A stretch of 64,000 nucleotides of DNA, taken from contig CAJUDY010000018.1 of the NCBI GenBank assembly GCA_910584945.1, positions 6,509-70,508 on the forward strand. Reading direction: 5' to 3'. Below the pieces are notes generated by a model. The model did not search any database, was not told where the DNA came from, and worked only from the letters and a program-made list of their open reading frames with translations. Below are positions 36,485-43,930 of the stretch, in pieces. The translations under genes were made by a program, and so were the position numbers. The stretch's first letter is position 1, and every line of letters starts with the position of its first letter. The stretch is from an uncultured Lachnospiraceae bacterium (lineage in GTDB: Bacteria; Bacillota; Clostridia; Lachnospirales; Lachnospiraceae).

Positions 36485-37891
36485 ATGTATCTGGTCATAG
36501 GTATGTTGCTTTTTTATCTCGTCTTCGTGATCATGGTCAGTGTCAGGTTAAAAAATAAGGCGGAGACCGTGGAAGGCTTTTATTTGGCAAAACGGAATAT
36601 GCCTTTGCCGGTTCTGATGCTGACTGTGGCGGCAACCTGGATCGGTGCATCTTCCACCCTTGGAAAATCAGGTCTGGCTTACCGGATCGGGATTACTGCC
36701 ATGATACCGACCTTGGCCACTTTTGTAGCCTTCAGCGTATTCAGTCTTTTCGCCGGAAAGATCCAGCGGATCGGCGTGAAATACCATATATCCTCCATAC
36801 CGGACCTGATCGGCCGCCGATTCGGGAAAGCGCCTGCTCTTCTGGCATCCATTGTGATCGCGTGGACCCTGATCGGAACGACCGGCACCCAGATGGTGGC
36901 CTCTTCACAGATCTTAAAGCTGATCTTTGACGACTATCAGATCTCCTATGAGACGGCTCTGATTATCACGGCGGTGGTGGTGATCATCTATACCTCCCTG
37001 TCCGGATTTTACGGAGTCGCTTATTCCGATGCCATCCAGGGGATTTTATTGCTGATTGTGATCGGCGTACTTTTACCGGTTTTGGCGGTGAGAGAGGTCG
37101 GGGGACTCGGCACATTGATCCATTCGGTTCCTGCCAGTTACTTTTCTTTGAACATTGACAGTTCCATCATCTCCTATGGTTTTGTATATCTGCTGTACTT
37201 TCTGGCGGGTCCTCCTTACTGGCAGAGAGCCTTTGCGGCCTCTGATTCCAACAGCGCCAGGAAGGGCAGTATGGGAGGCAATCTCATCATCATTCTATAC
37301 AGCCTGTCGGTTACGATGATCGGCATCTGCGGATATGTGCTCCATCCGGCCTTCCCGGAGGGCGTCTCCGACGAGATGATGATTCCAATCATGACGAAAG
37401 CGTATTTTCATCCGCTGCTCTATGCCATGACACTCACTTCCTTTATGGCGATTGTCATGTCCACCATCGACAGCTACCTGCTTCTGGCGGTACAAACCGT
37501 CAGCACAGATATCGCAAAAGTGGTGAAGCCCGGAATCAGCGATAGAAAGCAGCTCAGACTGTCCAGATATATGATCGTCGTCCTTGGACTTCTGGCCCTC
37601 TTGTTCGCGCTGAAAGCCGAGAACATCCTGGATTCGCTGGTCCTGTCTATGAGCTACTTTTCCGCCTGCATCGCGGTTCCGGCCATGGCCGCGCTGCTGT
37701 CGAAAAAGACCACCAGGACAGGCATACTCTGGGGGATGATCGGAGGATTTGTGACGGCGGTAATCTGGAAAAGCCTCCTGCACACGCCCTTCGGCCTGAA
37801 CGAAGCCATCGCGGGAAGTGCGGTTTCCTTGATCGCGCTGATGGCGGGGTCTGCGCTGACGAAAGGGCAGGTATCGGAGTATCTGGAATGA
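36485..37891 (+). CDS. Sodium:solute symporter (SSS family)
   Basis: 468 residues from ATG 36485, with AGGAGG (36470-36475) 9 bases upstream; a GTG at 36476 overlaps that site. About 13 membrane helices; EGFYLAKRNMPLP and AATWIGASSTLGKSGLAYRIG are SSS features. It takes up a solute with sodium, possibly an amino acid used by the adjoining operon. Followed by a strong terminator. Confidence 0.9.
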   Translation: MYLVIGMLLFYLVFVIMVSVRLKNKAETVEGFYLAKRNMPLPVLMLTVAATWIGASSTLGKSGLAYRIGITAMIPTLATFVAFSVFSLFAGKIQRIGVKYHISSIPDLIGRRFGKAPALLASIVIAWTLIGTTGTQMVASSQILKLIFDDYQISYETALIITAVVVIIYTSLSGFYGVAYSDAIQGILLLIVIGVLLPVLAVREVGGLGTLIHSVPASYFSLNIDSSIISYGFVYLLYFLAGPPYWQRAFAASDSNSARKGSMGGNLIIILYSLSVTMIGICGYVLHPAFPEGVSDEMMIPIMTKAYFHPLLYAMTLTSFMAIVMSTIDSYLLLAVQTVSTDIAKVVKPGISDRKQLRLSRYMIVVLGLLALLFALKAENILDSLVLSMSYFSACIAVPAMAALLSKKTTRTGILWGMIGGFVTAVIWKSLLHTPFGLNEAIAGSAVSLIALMAGSALTKGQVSEYLE

Positions 37892-37897
37892 ATAGAA

Positions 37898-37934
37898 AAG
37901 AACCCCCGGAAGGAAGTGCCTTTTGGGGGTTCTT
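37898..37934. terminator. Terminator after the symporter gene
   Basis: AAGAACCCCC and GGGGGTTCTT form a 10-base stem, followed by AATTAT and preceded by an A-run; it may serve both converging units. Confidence 0.75.
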
Positions 37935-38493
37935 AATTATGTACATCAGAGTGCTGAATCCAGGCTGCATCTCGATGCTCTGACAACTCATCCATTCGCT
38001 GAATCAGACTAAAACACGAAAAATCATAATATGGTTTTAAAATGGTAATCGTTGACTACTGTGTCCAGACTCTTTTGGAAGATAAAAACAGTATCACTCC
38101 GGATGAAGTCTTTTCATTGTAGTTACAGAAGTGCTTCATATTGCATCCCTTTTGGGATGCCAATACCTCTATCTCTTCGTAGCAGACAATACCGAAGCAA
38201 TACCCTCCGATATAACCGTTATGTATTCTGAATATTTGGAAGAAGACGAATTTTTCGACATATGATAATGTATCGTCATCCGACCCAATTTCTTTATATA
38301 AAAGTCCGGCACTCAAAGCGAAAAAGAAAACGATGTCTTCGGTCTCAACATCTTTCACCAGATATACTTTTGTAATATCCTGTTGATCCTCATGCCATGC
38401 GTTTTCTTTTAAGTAGTTTTCAAGGCTTTTTCCGCTTTTGCTGGAATGAAAGGCCTGAATTCTGGTTAAATTTTCCTCATCAGAGGTTATGCA
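37933..38493 (-). pseudogene. Decayed partner gene of the Panacea protein (N-acetyltransferase-like toxin remnant)
   Basis: On the minus strand a frame runs from about 38493 (CITSDEENLTRIQAFHSS, then SLENYLKENAWHEDQQ and YLVKDVETEDIV) to TAG at 38056-38058 and, in the same frame, continues TILKPYYDFSCFSLIQRM and DELSEHRDAAW to TAA 37933-37935. It lacks a start codon with ribosome site, has an in-frame amber stop, and the middle appears shortened. The ends resemble the GNAT-like proteins found beside Panacea antitoxins, which is the inferred ancestry. The GTG at 38358 could still give a 100-residue product. Confidence 0.5.
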
Positions 38494-38939
38494 GTTTTTC
38501 TTCTTAAAAGATCTCTTGCAGCGTCCAGACGCATATCGGACAGCTTTAAGAGGACAGAACCACGTGCATCCGCATCCAAACCTTCCCGCGAATGTTTCCA
38601 GGAAACTTCCCCATGGGACAGACTGCTCAGTTGCCAGGAGGATAACTTATTGTATCGTTGGTAGACAGATTTTACCAGTTGCTGTGATTCAGAGGAGAGA
38701 TCGTCTGATACGGTTTGAAACATCGAACCGGTACTGTATGCATTTCTCACCTCGACCAATACAGGACCATACATCCAGCCTTCGAACGGAGCATCGAAAA
38801 GAGGCGCTTTGTTATACATAAGAGACTCTCTCTGGACAAGATACATCATCTTATGCATTCTCATCTGATCCATATTGATGCCATTCTCTGTCCTGTACAG
38901 ATTATTAAACATTTTTGCAACACTCAACGTATTCTCCAT
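38487..38939 (-). CDS. Panacea/SocA-domain antitoxin-like protein (DUF4065)
   Basis: 150 residues with AAAGGAG 9 bases before the ATG. VAKMFNNLYRTENGINMDQMRMHKMMYL near the start is cut to its core MRMHKMMYLVQ; FEGWMYGPVLVEVRNAY near residue 52 is the Panacea (DUF4065) signature. Panacea proteins act as antitoxins, often as general neutralisers of unrelated toxins. The downstream partner at 37933-38493 is broken, so this copy may be an orphan antitoxin. Confidence 0.85.
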   Translation of the reverse strand: MENTLSVAKMFNNLYRTENGINMDQMRMHKMMYLVQRESLMYNKAPLFDAPFEGWMYGPVLVEVRNAYSTGSMFQTVSDDLSSESQQLVKSVYQRYNKLSSWQLSSLSHGEVSWKHSREGLDADARGSVLLKLSDMRLDAARDLLRRKTA

Positions 38940-39089
38940 GGTATGCGTCTCCTTTCTCTATGGTTCTATTATTATATGGTATTTCGAAAAGGTTGTCAAT
39001 GTGATCTCGGAAAATTTAGCAAAATTTCTGCTTTTATTTTCAAAAGGGATACGATACGTTACTCAGACCTTTTGGAGTGAGCGTGACCG

Positions 39090-39120
39090 AAAAAGCCAGT
39101 TCCATGACCGGAACTGACTT
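39090..39120 (-). terminator. Terminator of the 49-residue gene
   Basis: On the minus strand AAGTCAGTTCC, short loop, GGAACTGGC then TTTTT. It starts 8 bases after that gene's stop. The 38940-39089 stretch beyond it holds no other feature I can support. Confidence 0.8.
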
Positions 39121-39128
39121 TCTTCCAC

Positions 39129-39278
39129 TTATACTTTGTTATCGTTGCATAATGCTTCATATTTTTTGGTCAAATCCTGAAAATCCTGGAGGGTCTTGCA
39201 TTCTTTCAGGTCATTCAGGATACAGCTTCTTTCAAGTTTCCGTGCCAGGTTCTCAATCACTTCTGCCGTTGTCGGCAT
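39129..39278 (-). CDS. Small hypothetical protein, 49 residues
   Basis: Starts ATG 39278 with AAAGGGGAAG about 5 bases upstream, ends TAA 39129-39131. It has its own promoter and terminator, which argues for a real gene. The product is helical and charged (MPTTAEVIENLARKLERSC, later LQDFQDLTKKYEALCND), with three cysteines and no membrane segment. Family not recognised; two helices suggest a small regulator or anti-repressor. Confidence 0.7.
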   Translation of the reverse strand: MPTTAEVIENLARKLERSCILNDLKECKTLQDFQDLTKKYEALCNDNKV

Positions 39279-39330
39279 ATGCTTCCCCTTTTCATAGCTA
39301 TACGATCATACGGTTACCGATGTTGTCTAT

Positions 39331-39359
39331 ATTATAATGGAGGAAATGGGAGGTGTAAA
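39331..39359 (-). promoter_or_regulatory. Promoter of the 49-residue gene
   Basis: Minus strand TTTACA (39359-39354), 17-base spacer, perfect TATAAT (39336-39331), about 50 bases before the ATG. Confidence 0.75.
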
Positions 39360-39409
39360 GTCTATTTTTCATCGGCTTCCATCAGTTTTCTGGCCGCTAC
39401 GGGGAAAAG

Positions 39410-39760
39410 TTACCTCCCGGGGCTTCTTTTTTTGTCCAGCTTTTTGATCTTCAAGGTGGCTTCCAGATATTCAATCACAATGGGGATATCTTCGGCGGAG
39501 AGGGAGGCGAGGAATTCAGACAGCGTATATTCCGAGGGTACAGGACCTTCTTTTCCAAAAAGGAGATAATCCGCGGAAAGGCTGTACTGTTGACAGAGCC
39601 GATGCAGAATCTCCAGGGAGACTCCCTTTTTACCGGTTTCAATTTCTGAGATGAAATTGGTGGATACATCCAGGCTTTCGGCGAACTGGGCCTGTGTCAG
39701 ATGATTCTGTGTTCTGAAATTCCGAATCCTTTTGCCGGTCTCTAACCTCTCGTTTGTCAA
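39410..39760 (-). CDS. XRE-family helix-turn-helix regulator
   Basis: 116 residues from TTG 39760 with GGAGG upstream. The HTH lies at residues 10-65 (LTQAQFAESLDVSTNFISEIETGKK). The C-terminal 45 residues are helical and basic at the end. It is divergent from the Tad locus, separated by 159 bases that contain palindromic sites, so it is the best candidate regulator of pilus expression. Confidence 0.88.
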   Translation of the reverse strand: MTNERLETGKRIRNFRTQNHLTQAQFAESLDVSTNFISEIETGKKGVSLEILHRLCQQYSLSADYLLFGKEGPVPSEYTLSEFLASLSAEDIPIVIEYLEATLKIKKLDKKRSPGR

Positions 39761-39808
39761 TTCCGATTCCTCCGTGAACTCTGTTCCTTCTTATTTTATG
39801 TGATTGTT

Positions 39809-39855
39809 GCGAATAAAAAAACAATCTATTAGCTTATAATATTCGCTATAAGCGA
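39809..39855. promoter_or_regulatory. Inverted repeats between XRE regulator and Tad operon (candidate operators)
   Basis: TCGCTATAAGCGA (39843-39855) is a perfect palindrome (5-base arms). GCGAATA (39809-39815) and TATTCGC (39840-39846) form a second inverted pair. They lie just upstream of the -35 box of the Tad promoter, as expected for an XRE dimer site. Confidence 0.6.
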
Positions 39856-39864
39856 TAAAAATAC

Positions 39865-39893
39865 TTGAAATAGATGAAAAAGAGTGATAATAT
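39865..39893 (+). promoter_or_regulatory. Sigma-A promoter of the Tad operon
   Basis: TTGAAA (39865-39870), 17-base spacer, TAATAT (39888-39893), 26 bases before the cpaF ATG. Confidence 0.7.
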
Positions 39894-39919
39894 TAAAAAA
39901 ACGGAGTGTTGAACAGCAT

Positions 39920-41161
39920 ATGAAAAATGACAGAATACAGGAAATGGTAAACGGGTTAAAAGGACAGATCTTTGATCGGTATAATCTGAACACCATGAGT
40001 GATGAGCAGCTGGAGCAGGCAATCGAAGCACTGTTGGTTGATTATCTTCAGGGAGAGTATATTACCATTGAAGAAAGAGTAGATATCAGCGAGCGGGTGT
40101 TCAGCTCGATTCGCGGTCTGGGGCTTTTGGACACGATTATCAAGGATGAACAGATCACAGAGGTTATGATCAATGGGCCGGAAGATATCTTCATCGAAAA
40201 GGCGGGAAAGCTGTACAAGATGGAGCAGAGGTTTGAGAGTGAACGCCAGCTGGAGGATATCATTCAGAAGATCGTGGGTCAGGCCGGCAGAGAGGTCAAT
40301 CAGGCGAATCCTATCGTGGACACCAGACTTCCGGATGGCTCCCGTGTGAATGTAGTTTTGCCGCCGATCTCCATGAGAGGCGCCACGGTAACCATCCGTA
40401 AATTTTCCAAAACGCCCATGACCATCGAGCAGCTTTTAAAATACGGTTCCATCACACCAGAAGTAGCACATGTCCTGGAACTGCTGGTAAAAGCCAAATA
40501 TAACATTTTCATTTCCGGAGGAACAGGTTCAGGCAAGACGACATTTTTGAATGCGTTGTCAAATTTTATTCCGAAAGATGAAAGAGTGATCACCATTGAG
40601 GATTCCGCTGAACTTCAGATCGTGGGAGTGGAGAATCTGGTATCTATGGAGACAAGAAATGCGAACGCATCTGGAAGCGGAGCGATTACCATCCGGGATC
40701 TGATCAAATCATCCCTGCGTATGAGGCCAGAGCGAATTGTGGTAGGCGAGGTTCGCGGCGGAGAGGCGCTGGACATGTTGCAGGCAATGAATACAGGGCA
40801 TGACGGCTCATTGAGCACCGGACATGCGAACAGTACAGAGGACATGCTGAGTCGTCTGGAGACGATGGTGCTGCAGGGAGCCGACGGACTTCCGCTGGAG
40901 GCGATCCGACAGCAGATTGCCTCGGCGGTGGATGTGATTATCCATCTTTCAAGGCTGAGAGATAAGAGCAGGAGGACGATGGAAATTACTGAAGTTGTAG
41001 GATATAAAAATAAAGAAATTGTATTAAACCCGTTGTATATATTTGAAGAGGACGAAAACAGTACGTTAGAAAAAGTTTCCGGATCGTTGCGCAGGACAAA
41101 GAATAAAATGGTTAACAGGTTTAAGCTGGAACTGTCGGGATATGGAAGGACTACAATATGA
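39920..41161 (+). CDS. cpaF: Tad pilus assembly ATPase CpaF/TadA
   Basis: 413 residues from ATG 39920; the GTG at 39884 overlaps the -10 box and is rejected. ATPase of the secretion-ATPase (T2SSE) family: LLDTIIKDEQITEVMINGPEDIF early, Walker A SGGTGSGKTTFLNAL, RNANASGSGAITIRDLIK, Walker B RIVVGEVRGGEALDML and STGHANS. It powers Flp pilus polymerisation at the cytoplasmic face with TadB and TadC. The gene's base composition falls sharply in its last ~180 bases (37 of 60 GC at 40741-40800, 25 of 60 at 41041-41100). Confidence 0.95.
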   Translation: MKNDRIQEMVNGLKGQIFDRYNLNTMSDEQLEQAIEALLVDYLQGEYITIEERVDISERVFSSIRGLGLLDTIIKDEQITEVMINGPEDIFIEKAGKLYKMEQRFESERQLEDIIQKIVGQAGREVNQANPIVDTRLPDGSRVNVVLPPISMRGATVTIRKFSKTPMTIEQLLKYGSITPEVAHVLELLVKAKYNIFISGGTGSGKTTFLNALSNFIPKDERVITIEDSAELQIVGVENLVSMETRNANASGSGAITIRDLIKSSLRMRPERIVVGEVRGGEALDMLQAMNTGHDGSLSTGHANSTEDMLSRLETMVLQGADGLPLEAIRQQIASAVDVIIHLSRLRDKSRRTMEITEVVGYKNKEIVLNPLYIFEEDENSTLEKVSGSLRRTKNKMVNRFKLELSGYGRTTI

Positions 41162-42000
41162 GTAAAAAAGAAAAGGGGTCACAATACGTTAATTCTCGTT
41201 TAAATAACACTATGGTGAATTATAAGGTGTATATTCCAGGAAAGACAGAAAAACTATTCGTGTATCTCGCTTTGTTTTGCATAGGAGGTTTTGTGGGACT
41301 GATTTTTTATGGCGGGTTATTTCTGTCAGAAGGAGAGCCTACGACAGCAACCAGTATTTCGAATGCGGTTTCATTTGCTGTGATTGGCGGATTGGCAGTA
41401 AAATTTTTCTTCCCTATATATCTCAATACTTGCCTGGAGAAGCGCAGATCAAAATTAAAAATTCAGTTCAAAGAAATGCTGGCGTCTTTATCAGCCTCTA
41501 TATCTTCGGGAAGTAATGTACAGAAGGCGTTTGAGGATACTTTGTCAGATTTGCTTATGCAGTATGACGACAATGACTTTATTATTATTGAGTTGAAAGA
41601 AATTTTAAACGGGGTATCTCAAAATATCAATTTTGAAGTGATGATTAAAGATTTTGGAGAGCGTAGTGATAACGAAGATATCGTTTGCTTTGCAGATGTT
41701 TTTGAAATCTGTTATCGAAAAGGTGGAGATTTAAAGTCTGTCATTCAAAAAACATATAATACGATTAACGAGAAGATGGCTGTAAATGACGAAATAGAAA
41801 CAAAGCTAACTTCCAATAAAATGCAGCATAATGTTATGAGCATAATGCCGATTGTAGTTGTAGCAATGTTAAAATTTACAAACGATACATTTGCAGACAA
41901 TTTTGCCACGCCGATTGGTGTGATTGTGAACACAGTGGCAATCGGCATATTTATAGCATCTTATCGATATGGGTTAAAAATATGCGATATAAAGGTATAA
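41158..42000 (+). CDS. tadB: Tad pilus inner-membrane platform protein TadB
   Basis: 280 residues, T2SSF family. Membrane helices near residues 31-55, 70-90 and two at the C-terminus (VMSIMPIVVVAMLKF; FATPIGVIVNTVAIGIF) surround a cytoplasmic helical domain with SASISSGSNVQKAFED, typical of TadB. Overlaps cpaF by four bases (ATGA). AT-rich coding (15 of 60 GC at 41581-41640). Confidence 0.9.
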   Translation: MSKKEKGSQYVNSRLNNTMVNYKVYIPGKTEKLFVYLALFCIGGFVGLIFYGGLFLSEGEPTTATSISNAVSFAVIGGLAVKFFFPIYLNTCLEKRRSKLKIQFKEMLASLSASISSGSNVQKAFEDTLSDLLMQYDDNDFIIIELKEILNGVSQNINFEVMIKDFGERSDNEDIVCFADVFEICYRKGGDLKSVIQKTYNTINEKMAVNDEIETKLTSNKMQHNVMSIMPIVVVAMLKFTNDTFADNFATPIGVIVNTVAIGIFIASYRYGLKICDIKV

Positions 42001-42004
42001 GAAA

Positions 42005-42874
42005 ATGATTTTAAAAATAATATTTCTGATTTTGGCAACAATTTGCACCGTATTATTTTTGAGAGGGTTAAAGCAAGGGAAAAAGTATGAGGAGTATGCT
42101 GAAAGCCTTGCCCCGAGTCTGTATCCAATGAGGGAATACTATATTGTCGGCTGGGCATTAAATAATATGAGTATCTTTCGGCTTCGAGGAAAACTGGAAC
42201 AAGACCTAAAAAAACAATCAAAATTAATATGGGGAAATGCATATGAAGAACATGCCATGATTACCTGGGGACAATTTTTATCTGTTTCACTTTTTTCATG
42301 TTGTGTGGGTTTTATTCTGTGTGGATTTGTTTCCGGCATGTTTATGTTAGTGGTTCTGGGTATAATGATTTTATCAATTATGGCTGAATGGAATCTGATT
42401 ATGTCTAAAATGAAAGAGACTATTCAAAAAAGAAAAGAAGCCTGCGATATGGAATTTTCTAATATGATTTCAAAATTGTCCTTGCTGATTAATTCAGGAA
42501 TGATTTTAAGAGAAGCATGGGAACTGGTGGCTTATGGAAAAGAGGGTGATCTGTATGATTTGATGCGTACAGCATGTGATTTTATGAGAAATGGTGATTC
42601 GGATGCAGCTGCAATTAATAAATTTGGGGTCCTATCGGATTCAGCAGAAATTATGAAATTTTCCAGTACAATTATACAAGGACTGGAAAAAGGAAATCGT
42701 GAGTTGTCTGATTTTTTGACAGGGCAGGCATCTGAACAACTGATGCACAAGCGTCAATTAGCATTGCAGCAGGGAGAAAAAGCAGCAGGAAAGTTGATTA
42801 TTCCGTTGGGAATTACTTTTGCGGGTATTATATTAATTATTGTATCGGCAGCAATGCAAAGTCTTTCATTCTGA
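42005..42874 (+). CDS. tadC: Tad pilus inner-membrane platform protein TadC
   Basis: 289 residues, second T2SSF-type protein. Helices at the N-terminus, two near 90-130 and one at the C-terminus (LIIPLGITFAGIILIIVS). SKLSLLINSGMILREAWE and QQGEKAAGKLIIP are characteristic. Pairs with TadB to form the platform on which CpaF acts. 4 bases after tadB. Confidence 0.9.
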   Translation: MILKIIFLILATICTVLFLRGLKQGKKYEEYAESLAPSLYPMREYYIVGWALNNMSIFRLRGKLEQDLKKQSKLIWGNAYEEHAMITWGQFLSVSLFSCCVGFILCGFVSGMFMLVVLGIMILSIMAEWNLIMSKMKETIQKRKEACDMEFSNMISKLSLLINSGMILREAWELVAYGKEGDLYDLMRTACDFMRNGDSDAAAINKFGVLSDSAEIMKFSSTIIQGLEKGNRELSDFLTGQASEQLMHKRQLALQQGEKAAGKLIIPLGITFAGIILIIVSAAMQSLSF

Positions 42875-42934
42875 TTTTTGTACATAAATGTGTATAAGAA
42901 TATAAATATTAAAAAACTAGGAGGGATATGGAAG

Positions 42935-43156
42935 ATGGGAATCATGAGAAAATTGGATGCTCTATGCATCAATGCCCAGACCAGATGGAATTGTTTTTTG
43001 ACCGAGGAACGCGGTGACACTAACTTCATTTCAATTCTGGTGATTTTAGGTATTGCACTGGCACTGGCTGGAGTTTTTCTTGGGTTTAAGGACCAGGTAC
43101 TTGCATGGGTAGACACTAATATTGGTGACTTTTTCAATCAGTCAGGCGGAAGGTAA
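42935..43156 (+). CDS. Flp-type pilin (Flp1-like)
   Basis: 73 residues from ATG 42935, with AGGAGGG about 10 bases upstream; an earlier in-frame ATG at 42878 has no site. Basic 25-residue leader, then ERGDTNFISILVILGIALALAG, a single hydrophobic helix like the Flp1-like pilins of Clostridia, and a short polar tail. It is the probable major pilin, processed by the peptidase encoded next. The usual G-xxxx-E-Y cleavage context of proteobacterial Flp is replaced by RGDTNF. Confidence 0.85.
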   Translation: MGIMRKLDALCINAQTRWNCFLTEERGDTNFISILVILGIALALAGVFLGFKDQVLAWVDTNIGDFFNQSGGR

Positions 43157-43173
43157 TCATTTAATGGAAAGAT

Positions 43174-43212
43174 CGGATAGAGGACTTCTGGCTGACGGAA
43201 GTTCTCTATCCG
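43174..43212 (+). other. Strong mRNA hairpin just after the pilin gene
   Basis: CGGATAGAGGACTTC (43174-43188) and GAAGTTCTCTATCCG (43198-43212) pair in 14 of 15 positions around a 9-base loop. No T-run follows. Such a structure behind a pilin gene would protect its message from 3' decay and raise pilin output over downstream genes (inference). Confidence 0.75.
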
Positions 43213-43233
43213 AAGCAGATCGGAGAGAGCAGT

Positions 43234-43908
43234 TTGAATACAAAGGTTGGAATGTGTATATGGGGATTTTTATCCATCATTACAGTTGTATTTATGGGGA
43301 AAAGAACGAATCTGAAAGCAATGCAGATATTAAATGAACAAGAAAAACTTACATATACGAAATATACTTTAAATCCAATATCTATTACAATATGGTTGTT
43401 TATCGTCACTTTGTCATTATGTGATGGATATGTAGTTGCTGTAAAAGCTGTCTCAGATATCGCATGGTTAGAATTAACAGTATCTTATATTTGTCTTCTA
43501 AGTGCAGCGATGATAGATTATAAATTGCATATTATTTCGAATATGATTGTTTTTTTGCTAATTGGAAGTAGAACTCTTATTTTGTTGTATGAGATATTTT
43601 CTGGCATCTTTCTTTTTGTTAATTTTTTGGATTCTGTTTTAGGATGTGTATTGTGCTTTTTGCTGCTGATAATCGCAGATAAGATTTTCCCGGGAGGAAT
43701 AGGAAAAGGCGATATTAAACTTTTATCGGGACTCGGATTTTCATGTGGGACATATACTGTATTTTCCACGTTGCTATTATCGTTAATCTGTTGCATTATC
43801 ATGTCTATTATATTGTTACTGATGAAAAGAGTATCTTTGAAAGATAGTCTGCCATTTGGCCCGTTTATTTGGATGGGCTATATATGTATGATTTTATTTG
43901 CATATTAA
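43234..43908 (+). CDS. Prepilin peptidase, A24 family (Tad locus)
   Basis: 224 residues from TTG 43234 with GGAGAG about 6 bases upstream (ATG 43252 is the alternative). Six or so membrane helices. Catalytic regions SAAMIDYKLHIISN near residue 89 and GGIGKGDIKLLSGLGF near 154. It cleaves the Flp pilin and TadE-like proteins. Distinct from the shorter peptidase at 9201. Confidence 0.88.
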   Translation: MNTKVGMCIWGFLSIITVVFMGKRTNLKAMQILNEQEKLTYTKYTLNPISITIWLFIVTLSLCDGYVVAVKAVSDIAWLELTVSYICLLSAAMIDYKLHIISNMIVFLLIGSRTLILLYEIFSGIFLFVNFLDSVLGCVLCFLLLIIADKIFPGGIGKGDIKLLSGLGFSCGTYTVFSTLLLSLICCIIMSIILLLMKRVSLKDSLPFGPFIWMGYICMILFAY

Positions 43909-43930
43909 AAATACAGGTTGGTGGTTACGT

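Noticed and set aside
38487..38510. Programmed -1 frameshift from the Panacea gene into the downstream frame (AAAAAC run)
   Set aside because: The heptamer does not fit X-XXY-YYZ in the zero frame, and the downstream frame has an amber stop and deletion; decay is the simpler reading.
39884..39919. Upstream GTG start for cpaF
   Set aside because: It overlaps the -10 box of the promoter; ATG 39920 is the start consistent with transcription.
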